Assembly (NCBI GenBank): GCA_017421325.1
Contig: JAFOJO010000019.1
Span: 1-45,186 of the forward strand
Source of the DNA: Candidatus Saccharimonadota bacterium
GTDB taxonomy: Bacteria; Patescibacteriota; Saccharimonadia; Saccharimonadales; Saccharimonadaceae
Length of the DNA: 45,186 nt
Direction of reading: 5' to 3'
The number at the start of each line of letters is the position of its first letter. Within the stretch, counting starts at the first letter, position 1. This document shows, one piece after another, positions 14,991 through 22,685 of this stretch. Position numbers and translations under genes: made by a program. Under the pieces are notes generated by a model, which searched no databases, was not told where the DNA came from, and saw only the letters and a list, made by a program, of their open reading frames with translations.

Positions 14991-17900
14991 TTATATAGCA
15001 AAACTGCGATTTCTTACGTCAGCATAACCAATTTGGTTTAATAGTATTACCCACGTATTTTCCGCCACTGTATTTTCGTTATCAAATATTAATTTGTCTT
15101 CCACCTTCAGCTCCGGCACCCCAAATGCATACCGCTCTGCAGGATTATAGTTATTGACAAATTCATAGTATCTCGCAATATACAAGATGTCTGAGACTGT
15201 TTCTTTATCCAGCCCAGAATACCGCGCCAACATTCCTTCATACGAATTATCCAACGGATTTTCTTGATAATATTCTTCTAAATACGCAGTAACGGCAGAT
15301 TTATCAATCACCCCCATCGATTCCGCCAAAGATTGATCCTCAATAAACCGCTGATAATATTTGGCTTTGTCCCACCCCGGAGCGGCTTGTCCACTTATAT
15401 TATTTCCTGCTACGCAAGACTCCCCACTAATGTATCCAAGATTATTTAAGGAATTAATATTTTCAATTACATCAATACCATCACCAATCAACGGAATTGC
15501 GCCGATCGCTCCATCTACCGCCGCATCGGTATAGGTGTTACCGGTGTTCGCACTAGTAGAGGAATTAATACTCGAAACAATATTGTAATCTGTCACCCCA
15601 AACATTGAAGTCCTACCGTCGCAATAAACTATATATTTTGCCAAATCAGAACCGCCATCAATTTTTACATTCCCATCACTTGTCGCTTGATCAGCAAATT
15701 CATCCTTAAGCACATCAATCACGTCCGCCGGATCGTCATTAATGGTGGCCATGTCCGTCATTACATATGGATTACAATAAGCGTCACCTACCACTCCAAC
15801 CGATGCAAGATATGGGCAAGTTTTTCCATAATAATCACTCGCATTCTCATCCATATTTGGTAAAGTCTTCGCTACGTCATAAGCTGCAGCAGTCGGGCCC
15901 ATTGCGACAACAGAATTAGATACAGCAGAACTACTAGAAGATATTATACCCATCAAAGAACTCGCCGACGTAAAATTCATCAGCTGCGTCAGCAAAGTCC
16001 CCATAAACGTGTATTTAGACGTTGTGTCAAACGGATCTAAACTCTCACGTTCATACCTTGCATAATCTTCCATTACTTGACGCTGTGCTACCGCATAGCC
16101 TTCGTATTTTTCTTTAGTCGCCGGTGAACCACCGTTTGCTCTATGCGCACCACCTAAGTACATATTCCCACCCGAGGTCAGAGCATTGCCTAGATCTACT
16201 CCACCAAGATCCGATACCAAATCACGCGTCCATGCACTAGTAAGTATCGGAGATAATACACTGAACACACCAGCAATAGCTACACCAATGGCAACACTCT
16301 TCAAAATTGCCCCACCTATATCTATTGCTAGTTCAACACAACCATCAACCGCCAGCGCTATCCCAGCCCCACCAGCAACTGAAGTAATTAGCCCGCCAAC
16401 GCACTTAAGCGTATCCACAAGGCCATTGACAGCCTCATATGCAGAAAAAGCTAATTTAGCTATTGTACAACCCTGAAATGCCGTCATGCTTGAGCTTATG
16501 CCACCCATAACCTTATTAATACTTGATGTTAAATTAAAGCTTTGTACGCTTGCGTCGCTCGTATTCACCTTCCCGCCACTATACAACGCCGCTACGCCTT
16601 CCGCTTCCATTGCGGACTTATTCTCATACGTCTTATCACTATACTCGCCCTTATAATCACTCTCGGAACCACCATCCCCATTCACCGATACTTCCGTAAG
16701 TACTTTATCGGTAGTAGTTTTTTTCTCGTTCAAAGTCGTGGAAAGTTCGTGAATTGGCGCATCGTCCCCGTACCCAGCTTTTACTTTATCTGCCGTTTCA
16801 AAATACGCCGTCGCTAGGTTAATAATCTGCAAAGCTTCCGCTGCCGTTACCGCCAAAGTAATTGCACCTATTGCATTGGACACCCCGCATACTATATTTG
16901 CACTAGCAGAGAATTTACTCTCTATATTCTTCATTTTACTCGACAAATCACTGGTATCTCCTCTTTTCATTTTGCCAGAATCTTTAGAACTCTCTTCTTT
17001 TTCATAACCAACAACTTCTCCATCATCATCAGTCTTCTTCTTAGATTCGTCAACTTGCTCACCCTCATTAACAATAGTATCGGTCTTTTCTTCCAACGTT
17101 TCTTTCACCGCCGCCAAGCCATCTCCATCCAACTCTGCTTTTTTGTTCTCGTAACCATTAAACATATTCCGTGTTAGATTGTTATTCTTCAAAAACGCAC
17201 TCATTCTTGTGCCGAACCAGTTAGCAATTTGTCCCCGCCAAGTCATCGAACCGGTATTATACGCGTGGTGAAAATCTGTATCAGAAGAATATATATCATC
17301 AAAAGAAACCGCAACTTTACTGTAAGCTTTACCAGTCGTCGCATCAATACCATCTATATCGCCTAAAGCCTTTGCCGTTTTCGCATCTGCCGTAATTATC
17401 TTAATCTCGCCAGACCCATCATCAAATTTAAGAACTCTCTCACCGTTAAAATCATCATCATATTCAACACCATGCTGCTTCAACTTTTCTTGTTGTTTTT
17501 CGGATATTTTAAATGTTTTACCAAAAATAGTTCCTTTCACAGGGTCTTTCACGCGACCAGAGTCCATTTGTAAACGGAAAAATCTGCTAGACCGTGTATT
17601 TGCCGATACTTGCATCGAATTAAACGTTTCCTGAAACTGTGCTACCAAGCTAAACGGTTGAAAAAGTTGCGAACCACCAATAATTCCCCCCACCCCAAAA
17701 ATCAATCCAAAAATCAACCCAATCGGACCGCCTTTTTTCAGCCAACCCTTCGACTTCTTCTTGCCACCCTTATCGCCTTTGCTACTTTTATATTTACTAC
17801 CCTTGCCGCTACCAGAATATAATCCGCCCGCCTTATTCTCTTTTTCTCGCACACCATCTAACCCACCAGCACCCTGGCTTAAACCATTGCCGGCCGCCAA

Positions 17901-18083
17901 TTTTTCCGCCGACCTCAAACCATCAGCCGCACCACCACCACCGCTGGAACCCACATTTTTATCACGACTAGCTTTTTTGTCGGTACTACCCAAAAACTCG
18001 GGACTAGTATCCTTAAAACCTTCAATTACTTTCTTCGCCGCATCAGACAAACTATCCCTTTCGGCCTCTTCTCCACCATCCAT
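14991..18083 (-). CDS. Large multi-pass membrane/surface protein of unknown function, 1030 aa
   Basis: The N-terminal 115 residues are hydrophilic, Gly/Ser/Lys-rich and end in a very basic stretch (SKYKSSKGDKGGKKKSKGW). A Gly-rich membrane helix follows (about 118-140, GLIFGLIFGVGGIIGG). A large soluble part (about 150-395) has many Asp/Lys residues. Further hydrophobic helices occur near 400-430 (IGAITLAVTAAEALQII) and in a group near 535-640 (SVAIGVAIAGVFSVLSPIL). Several Cys pairs in the C-terminal third (TCPYLASVGVVGDAYC, GESCVAG) suggest an extracytoplasmic domain. I do not recognise a family; a role in export or surface assembly is only a guess. The ATG is 7 nt after TATAAT (leaderless). 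It lies between a small tail-anchored protein and pheS. Confidence 0.85.
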   Translation of the reverse strand: MDGGEEAERDSLSDAAKKVIEGFKDTSPEFLGSTDKKASRDKNVGSSGGGGAADGLRSAEKLAAGNGLSQGAGGLDGVREKENKAGGLYSGSGKGSKYKSSKGDKGGKKKSKGWLKKGGPIGLIFGLIFGVGGIIGGSQLFQPFSLVAQFQETFNSMQVSANTRSSRFFRLQMDSGRVKDPVKGTIFGKTFKISEKQQEKLKQHGVEYDDDFNGERVLKFDDGSGEIKIITADAKTAKALGDIDGIDATTGKAYSKVAVSFDDIYSSDTDFHHAYNTGSMTWRGQIANWFGTRMSAFLKNNNLTRNMFNGYENKKAELDGDGLAAVKETLEEKTDTIVNEGEQVDESKKKTDDDGEVVGYEKEESSKDSGKMKRGDTSDLSSKMKNIESKFSASANIVCGVSNAIGAITLAVTAAEALQIINLATAYFETADKVKAGYGDDAPIHELSTTLNEKKTTTDKVLTEVSVNGDGGSESDYKGEYSDKTYENKSAMEAEGVAALYSGGKVNTSDASVQSFNLTSSINKVMGGISSSMTAFQGCTIAKLAFSAYEAVNGLVDTLKCVGGLITSVAGGAGIALAVDGCVELAIDIGGAILKSVAIGVAIAGVFSVLSPILTSAWTRDLVSDLGGVDLGNALTSGGNMYLGGAHRANGGSPATKEKYEGYAVAQRQVMEDYARYERESLDPFDTTSKYTFMGTLLTQLMNFTSASSLMGIISSSSSAVSNSVVAMGPTAAAYDVAKTLPNMDENASDYYGKTCPYLASVGVVGDAYCNPYVMTDMATINDDPADVIDVLKDEFADQATSDGNVKIDGGSDLAKYIVYCDGRTSMFGVTDYNIVSSINSSTSANTGNTYTDAAVDGAIGAIPLIGDGIDVIENINSLNNLGYISGESCVAGNNISGQAAPGWDKAKYYQRFIEDQSLAESMGVIDKSAVTAYLEEYYQENPLDNSYEGMLARYSGLDKETVSDILYIARYYEFVNNYNPAERYAFGVPELKVEDKLIFDNENTVAENTWVILLNQIGYADVRNRSFAI

Positions 18084-18090
18084 ACTATAT

Positions 18091-18119
18091 ATTATATAAC
18101 AAGCTTATGTTTTTACCAA
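18091..18119 (-). promoter_or_regulatory. Promoter of the 1030-aa membrane protein (leaderless)
   Basis: TTGGTA (18114-18119), 17 nt, TATAAT (18091-18096), 7 nt, ATG. Confidence 0.7.
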
Positions 18120-18127
18120 AACAAATT

Positions 18128-18367
18128 TTAGAAAAATACAATCGAAATTACCGACAAAATCGCTAATACGATTAATACTACCCACACCCAACCGAATCTA
18201 CTAGTCTTCTTAAAATCTTGCACATATTCCGAATCCTCCGCAAAATCCGGCACTTCTTCGTCGCCCACCACGCCCGAAGCTTGCAAAGCCTTTTCGCGCA
18301 AATCCGCACTAATCCTACGCGAAAGTTCATTATCTTGTTGATTGTTTTTATTTACTATTATACCCAT
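18128..18367 (-). CDS. Small tail-anchored membrane protein, 79 aa
   Basis: Begins MGIIVNKNNQQDNELSRRIS, acidic in the middle (EEVPDFAEDSEYVQDF), and ends with one membrane helix (WVWVVLIVLAILSVISIVFF) at the extreme C-terminus, so most of it faces the cytoplasm. The start is set at the ATG preceded by AGGAAAG; longer forms would overlap the promoter. It shares a symmetric divergent promoter with the aquaporin-like gene, and the 1030-aa membrane protein starts 44 nt downstream from its own promoter. Function unknown. Confidence 0.75.
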   Translation of the reverse strand: MGIIVNKNNQQDNELSRRISADLREKALQASGVVGDEEVPDFAEDSEYVQDFKKTSRFGWVWVVLIVLAILSVISIVFF

Positions 18368-18398
18368 CTTCTTTCCTAAATAAATTATTAACTTTTTC

Positions 18399-18427
18399 AT
18401 TATAACACACAAAAACCGTGTTATAAT
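18399..18427. promoter_or_regulatory. Palindromic divergent promoter pair
   Basis: ATTATAACAC (18399-18408) and GTGTTATAAT (18418-18427) form a perfect 10-bp inverted repeat with a 9-bp centre. Each half gives TGT-TATAAT for one direction: rightward for the aquaporin-like gene, leftward for the 79-aa gene. Each -10 box occupies the position, 17 bp away, where the opposite promoter would have its -35 box. The two polymerases cannot bind at once, and the symmetry would also suit a dimeric regulator. Confidence 0.65.
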
Positions 18428-18456
18428 AATAGAAATTATTATTTAAGGAGGTCACA

Positions 18457-19383
18457 ATGGCGACTAAAAAGTCGAAATCGTCGGCTAAGTCTACCAAGGC
18501 TAAGACGACAAAACCTAAAACTGCCGAGAAGTCTGTCAAGAAGTCAGAAATCGAGGCTCCTAAAACCAACACGGTGGAAGAAATAAAAGCCACAACTAGC
18601 GCTAAAAAATCTTGCCTCAGCGGATTTTTTGCTAAAAAATATGAGGAAAAAGAAAGTATCCTCACTATCTTCAAAAACCACAAATTCTACGGCGCTTTGC
18701 TAGGCGAAGTTATCGGTACCATGTGCATTGCACTATTGTTGCTTTCACTTTCACTCATGGGCATTGCCAATATTGCCATGTATGCTTTTGCAATTATCGC
18801 AGTACTAGTAGCAGTTTACGCCTTTTCTGGCGCCTGTCTCAACCCAATCATCACCGTAGGCATGATGGCTTCTCGCCGCATGTCCGTCATTCGTGGTATC
18901 ATGTACATTATTGCGGAAATACTTGGCGCTTGGCTCGGTTGGCTTATCATCAATGGCTTCCACCTAGCTGGCGGCGACACCGCTTATGACGTGCCCGCTA
19001 TGACCGCTATCGCTGAAGGCGGCTTCTGGATCGTTACCATGGTAGAGCTATTTGGCGCAACCGTCATTGGCTTCTTCTTCGCCCGCGCCATCGATTACAA
19101 GCGCAGCGTATTTACCTTTGCCGCAGTAGTAGCCGGTGGTATGGCTCTTGCCGTCCTAGTAGGCTATGTAGCATCTGCTGCTTTCCTCGGGTTAAATAGC
19201 AACTTTGTCTTCAATCCATCCGTAGCTTTGATGATGCAAATCTTCCCTACCGCTGGTGAAAACTTCGGCGAAATCCTCGGTGGTATCTGCCAAGCTTTAT
19301 CTATCTATGTCCTTATTCCAATGATTGGTGGCGTAGTTGGCTTCTACTTGTCAGATTTTTCCAAGAAGCTATCTGAAGACTAG
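18457..19383 (+). CDS. MIP-family (aquaporin/glycerol facilitator-like) channel
   Basis: 308 aa. A Lys/Ser/Thr-rich cytosolic N-terminus of about 75 residues precedes six membrane helices. The two half-helix loops carry NPI (129-131, in SGACLNPIITVG) and NPS (253-255, in FVFNPSVALMM) instead of the canonical NPA pair. The spacing and the preceding AFSGACLNP are typical of the family. Altered NPA motifs are known in divergent MIPs, so passage of water, glycerol or another small solute is inferred only. SD AAGGAGG lies 6 nt before ATG. The basic N-terminal tail is unusual for MIP proteins and resembles the Lys/Ala tails on ribosomal proteins in this window. Confidence 0.88.
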   Translation: MATKKSKSSAKSTKAKTTKPKTAEKSVKKSEIEAPKTNTVEEIKATTSAKKSCLSGFFAKKYEEKESILTIFKNHKFYGALLGEVIGTMCIALLLLSLSLMGIANIAMYAFAIIAVLVAVYAFSGACLNPIITVGMMASRRMSVIRGIMYIIAEILGAWLGWLIINGFHLAGGDTAYDVPAMTAIAEGGFWIVTMVELFGATVIGFFFARAIDYKRSVFTFAAVVAGGMALAVLVGYVASAAFLGLNSNFVFNPSVALMMQIFPTAGENFGEILGGICQALSIYVLIPMIGGVVGFYLSDFSKKLSED

Positions 19384-19390
19384 TAACATA

Positions 19391-19418
19391 AAAAATAATC
19401 CCGCAAGGGATTATTTTT
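19391..19418. terminator. Bidirectional terminator between the aquaporin-like gene and metG
   Basis: AAAAATAATCCC-gcaa-GGGATTATTTTT: 12-bp stem, GNRA tetraloop and T-runs on both strands, serving two convergent genes. Confidence 0.9.
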
Positions 19419-20833
19419 TATTGTTTTGGGAAAAGCGGTGTTTTTGGTGGCTCTATTTCACCTGTAAAAACCTCAAAAATCTTTTCCGTAGTATTTGGAA
19501 TAAATGGACTTAACATATAATTTACATTTAGTAATTCTACAATTAAACTTTTCAAACATTCCTGCAGTTTTTCCGTTTCACCATTTTTGGCTAGCATCCA
19601 CGGTTTCTCATCGTCTATTCGCTTGTTTACATTTTGCACCTTTTCCCACACATAGTCAAACGCCCGCGAAAATTCAAATTTATCCATTAATCCCGTATAC
19701 TCTACATCAAATCCAAAACTCGGCTCCGTATCTAATTTTACGCCATTTTTGTACGCCATCGTGGCTAGCCGTTGCACTAAATTGCCTAAATCATTTGCCA
19801 GTTCATTATTATACGCTTTTTCAAATTTTTCCCATGTAAAATCCGAATCATTAAAAGTATCTACGTGCCTTAAGAAATAATACCTAAACGCATCTAGCCC
19901 ATGTTTATCCAATACTTCAATTGGGTCTACCACATTACCAATACTTTTGCTCATTTTTTGCCCATCAGCTAGCACAAATCCGTGCGAGATTAACGTCTTT
20001 GGCAAAGGTAACCCTAAGCCAATCAACATTGCCGGCCAAATAATCGCATGAAATCTTAAAATATCTTTACCCACGAACTGCGCCGCCGCCGGCCACCAGT
20101 CACTAATATCTACATCCGGATATCCTAAAATAGTAATATAGTTAGAAAGTGCATCGATCCATACATACATCACCTGCGTTTCATCACCTGGCACTGGCAC
20201 ACCCCACGTCAGTTGCTCGGTAGACCGCGACACAGATACATCCGGCGACTCCTCCAAAAGCTTCAGTACTTCTTTTTTACGAAATTCCGGCAACACCAAC
20301 ATTTCATCCGATTCTATCGCTGCCCTAATTTGATCTTTAAAATCCGCAATCCTTAAATAGTAATTTTCTTCTACCAATTTTTCATACGGCTTTTGGTGAT
20401 CTGGACATATACCACTGTTCTCATCATATTCTTTTTGCGTAATAAATCTTTCACAACCCGAACAATACCACCCTTCATATTTTGCCTTATATATATGATC
20501 ACTTAGTCTTCGCCAAATTTCTTGGCACCTTTTTTCATGCTCTAAATCTGTCGTCCGAATAAAATCCGTATAAGACACACCCAATTTCTCAATAAAATCT
20601 CTAAATTTCCTTGCATTTTCCGCTACATATTCTTCTACCGGCATGCCCAACTCTTGCGCTTTTTGAAAAATCTTGTTCCCATGTTCATCTACACCAGCCT
20701 GAAGCCTCACCTCATCGCCCAAAAGCCGGCGATGTCTAGCATATACGTCCGCTAAGCAATAATCCATTGCGTGACCAATATGCGGGGCGCCATTCACATA
20801 CGGTATCGCCGTAGTTATATATGTCTTACTCAT
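19418..20833 (-). CDS. metG: Methionyl-tRNA synthetase
   Basis: 471 aa. HIGH (18-21) and KMSKS (near 292-296) flank the class I core. The zinc knuckle near 123-145 reads CSGC then CPDH, with His as the last ligand. The WIDALSNYIT segment marks the methionine pocket. The C-terminal anticodon-binding helices are present, but there is no C-terminal EMAP-like dimerisation domain, so this is the short monomeric form. The start is fixed by a strong promoter, TTGACG-17-TAAAAT, only 6 nt upstream (leaderless). Convergent with the aquaporin-like gene. Confidence 0.97.
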   Translation of the reverse strand: MSKTYITTAIPYVNGAPHIGHAMDYCLADVYARHRRLLGDEVRLQAGVDEHGNKIFQKAQELGMPVEEYVAENARKFRDFIEKLGVSYTDFIRTTDLEHEKRCQEIWRRLSDHIYKAKYEGWYCSGCERFITQKEYDENSGICPDHQKPYEKLVEENYYLRIADFKDQIRAAIESDEMLVLPEFRKKEVLKLLEESPDVSVSRSTEQLTWGVPVPGDETQVMYVWIDALSNYITILGYPDVDISDWWPAAAQFVGKDILRFHAIIWPAMLIGLGLPLPKTLISHGFVLADGQKMSKSIGNVVDPIEVLDKHGLDAFRYYFLRHVDTFNDSDFTWEKFEKAYNNELANDLGNLVQRLATMAYKNGVKLDTEPSFGFDVEYTGLMDKFEFSRAFDYVWEKVQNVNKRIDDEKPWMLAKNGETEKLQECLKSLIVELLNVNYMLSPFIPNTTEKIFEVFTGEIEPPKTPLFPKQ

Positions 20834-20839
20834 AAATAT

Positions 20840-20868
20840 ATTTTACAATATATAATTATCTTCGTCAA
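20840..20868 (-). promoter_or_regulatory. Promoter of metG (leaderless)
   Basis: TTGACG (20863-20868), 17 nt, TAAAAT (20840-20845), 6 nt, ATG. One of the clearest leaderless promoters here because both boxes are present. Confidence 0.8.
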
Positions 20869-20878
20869 TGAAGCAAAT

Positions 20879-21505
20879 CTAAATCTGAATTACACCTAAC
20901 GATATCATTAATACTGCAGCTAGCGCAATCACCACCATCACAGCCACAATTATTAAAGCTATCAAAGTATTTTTACTATTTTTTTTCTTAGCCGGCTTAG
21001 CTGGCGCAGCTACCGGATTTACTTCTGGCTGCACGGCTGGGTCATTAAAAGCTACGCTCTGCGGGTTGCCTCCAGGCGCTGCAAATGTAGCATCATTCAT
21101 GGGCATCGGCTCTACCGCCTCCGGTCCCGACACCGCCGAGCCAATCGAACCCGGCACCGGCCCCGCTGCTTTCATTGGGGCTTTAAGCTCTTCCTCTACT
21201 GGGTCTGGTGCCGGCGCCGGTTCTGGCCGCATAATTGGATCTGTTGCCGCTACGCCATTCAAGCTAGCAGGTTGAAACACTGGATTAGCCGGATTGGGGT
21301 TAACTACCGGGTTAACCGCTACTGGTGGCACTGGCGCAGCAGGTGCAGGTGGTACTGGAGCTACTGGCGCAGCTGGTTGCACTGGAGCCGCCGGTGCAGC
21401 TACAGGCACTGGGTTTGACGCTGGCGCAACAGGCGTAGAGCCAGGTACTGCCCCAGGCAATGGCGCCGAATTAGGATTTGGTGTTGGATTATTCGTTGGA
21501 TCCAT
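20879..21505 (-). CDS. Pro/Ala-rich protein with C-terminal membrane helix, 208 aa
   Basis: Residues 1-165 are low-complexity Pro/Ala/Val with repeats such as APVPPAPAAPVPP; a short basic block (AKPAKKKNSKN) and one membrane helix (LIALIIVAVMVVIALAAVLMI) end the protein. A cytosolic Pro-rich rod anchored in the membrane is the likely topology. Such proteins act as spacers or scaffolds; no specific function can be read. SD AAGGA lies about 9 nt before ATG. Promoter TTGCGA-17-TAAAAT (21548-21576). GC content is high here because of Pro and Ala codons. Confidence 0.7.
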   Translation of the reverse strand: MDPTNNPTPNPNSAPLPGAVPGSTPVAPASNPVPVAAPAAPVQPAAPVAPVPPAPAAPVPPVAVNPVVNPNPANPVFQPASLNGVAATDPIMRPEPAPAPDPVEEELKAPMKAAGPVPGSIGSAVSGPEAVEPMPMNDATFAAPGGNPQSVAFNDPAVQPEVNPVAAPAKPAKKKNSKNTLIALIIVAVMVVIALAAVLMISLGVIQI

Positions 21506-21547
21506 TTTATTTTTCCTTTTTAAGTTAATTCTAGAATTCTTTATTAT

Positions 21548-21576
21548 ATTTTACCGCTAACGCCTATTTTTCGCAA
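21548..21576 (-). promoter_or_regulatory. Promoter of the Pro/Ala-rich protein gene
   Basis: TTGCGA (21571-21576), 17 nt, TAAAAT (21548-21553). The start near 21541 leaves a 36-nt leader with an SD. Confidence 0.6.
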
Positions 21577-21581
21577 GGGCA

Positions 21582-22496
21582 CTAAACCCTTACCGAGCCA
21601 ATCGCCTTCTTTAAAGCATTGATAGATTTTTGCAACTCTATCCCTTCTTTTTCTGAAATCTTCAAATCTAGACGCCTCAGCACCCCCTCTCGTCCTACTA
21701 CCGAAGGCCAGCCAAAACACGTCCCAGAAAACCCATCATACGAAGACACCGGCATTATACGCATCTCATCATTTAAAATACAGTTTAATATAGATACCAC
21801 ACACGTAGCAATCCCGTAATACGTTGCGCCTTTTTTCTCGATAATCTCATATGCTTCATCGCGCACAAAATCCGAAATTCCATTTCGCACACCCGCCGGC
21901 AACATTTCTGCTACCTTTTGGCCACCCGCATCCGCTAGCGACCACAAAGTCAGCTCTGTATCGCCATGCTCACCAATTTGATATGCGTGCACAGATTTTG
22001 CATTAATATTCATATAATTCGCAATTCTCTGCCTGAGCCTTGCCGAATCTAACACCGTACCAGACCCTATCACCCGTTCTGCTGGTAGCCCCGAAAACTT
22101 CATTGTATAATATGTCATCACATCCATCGGGTTTGTTACCACCAAGAATATGCCATCAAATCCACTAGCCATGATTTGATCTATCATACCCTTCAAAATA
22201 TTCACGTTCTTTTTGAGAAGCTCCATCCGTGTTTCGCCCGGCTTCTGCGCTGCGCCCGCCGTAATCACCACTACATCACAATCTTTCGCATCTTTATAAG
22301 TGCCATTAGAAACTTTCACGTAACTCGGCGCCACAGCCAAAGCATCACGTAGATCCATCGCCTCGCCTTCTGCATCCTTCGCAATAATATCCGTTAGAAT
22401 TATTTCATTTATCACCGTGCGCTGATTCATTATCGCAAACGCAATACTCGCACCTACGTTCCCCGTCCCCACAATCATAACTTTATTGTTATCCAT
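21582..22496 (-). CDS. ldh: L-lactate dehydrogenase
   Basis: 304 aa. Rossmann motif GTGNVGAS (10-17). The substrate loop has GAAQKPGETR, where Gln rather than Arg at the specificity position points to lactate and not malate dehydrogenase. The catalytic His lies in GEHGDTELT (near 176). It reduces pyruvate to L-lactate and regenerates NAD+, the likely end of a fermentative metabolism in a small-genome organism. Leaderless: TGC-TATAAT ends 6 nt before ATG. It stands alone between a 139-bp palindromic unit and the Pro/Ala-rich gene. Confidence 0.95.
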   Translation of the reverse strand: MDNNKVMIVGTGNVGASIAFAIMNQRTVINEIILTDIIAKDAEGEAMDLRDALAVAPSYVKVSNGTYKDAKDCDVVVITAGAAQKPGETRMELLKKNVNILKGMIDQIMASGFDGIFLVVTNPMDVMTYYTMKFSGLPAERVIGSGTVLDSARLRQRIANYMNINAKSVHAYQIGEHGDTELTLWSLADAGGQKVAEMLPAGVRNGISDFVRDEAYEIIEKKGATYYGIATCVVSILNCILNDEMRIMPVSSYDGFSGTCFGWPSVVGREGVLRRLDLKISEKEGIELQKSINALKKAIGSVRV

Positions 22497-22502
22497 AATG
22501 AT

Positions 22503-22511
22503 ATTATAGCA
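22503..22511 (-). promoter_or_regulatory. Extended -10 promoter of ldh (leaderless)
   Basis: TGC-TATAAT, 6 nt, ATG. No good -35 box. Confidence 0.75.
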
Positions 22512-22546
22512 TAAGCATTTTAATTATAGTTAAAAATTAAAATATC

Positions 22547-22685
22547 TTTGCATAATTCATTAATGTCGAGTGACATAAAGGCAAAATCTGCCTTTGAGCA
22601 GATTTTGCCGCCGAAGGGGCGAAGCAATGTGATAAAATTTATTATCACATTGCGAAGCTCACGAGACATTAATGAATCATGCAAA
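22547..22685. repeat. Cloverleaf palindromic element between ldh and sbcB
   Basis: Outer arms of 21 nt (22547-22567 and 22665-22685) match at 20 positions. Inside are two perfect 12-bp hairpins with 6-nt loops: GGCAAAATCTGC (22580-22609) and GCAATGTGATAA (22624-22653), separated by a GC-rich spacer. The right arm ends exactly at the sbcB stop codon. Together they make a three-way junction on either strand. Minus-strand RNA from sbcB would run through it, so it could protect the mRNA 3' end or stop transcription. Confidence 0.8.

Noticed and set aside
18348-18683. Minus-strand 111-codon frame over the aquaporin start
   Set aside because: It overlaps the Lys/Ser/Thr-rich N-terminus of the channel gene antisense and spans the divergent promoter.
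21066-21560. Plus-strand Gly/Ala/Thr-rich open frames
   Set aside because: They are antisense reflections of Pro/Ala/Val codons of the Pro/Ala-rich membrane protein and have no start signals.
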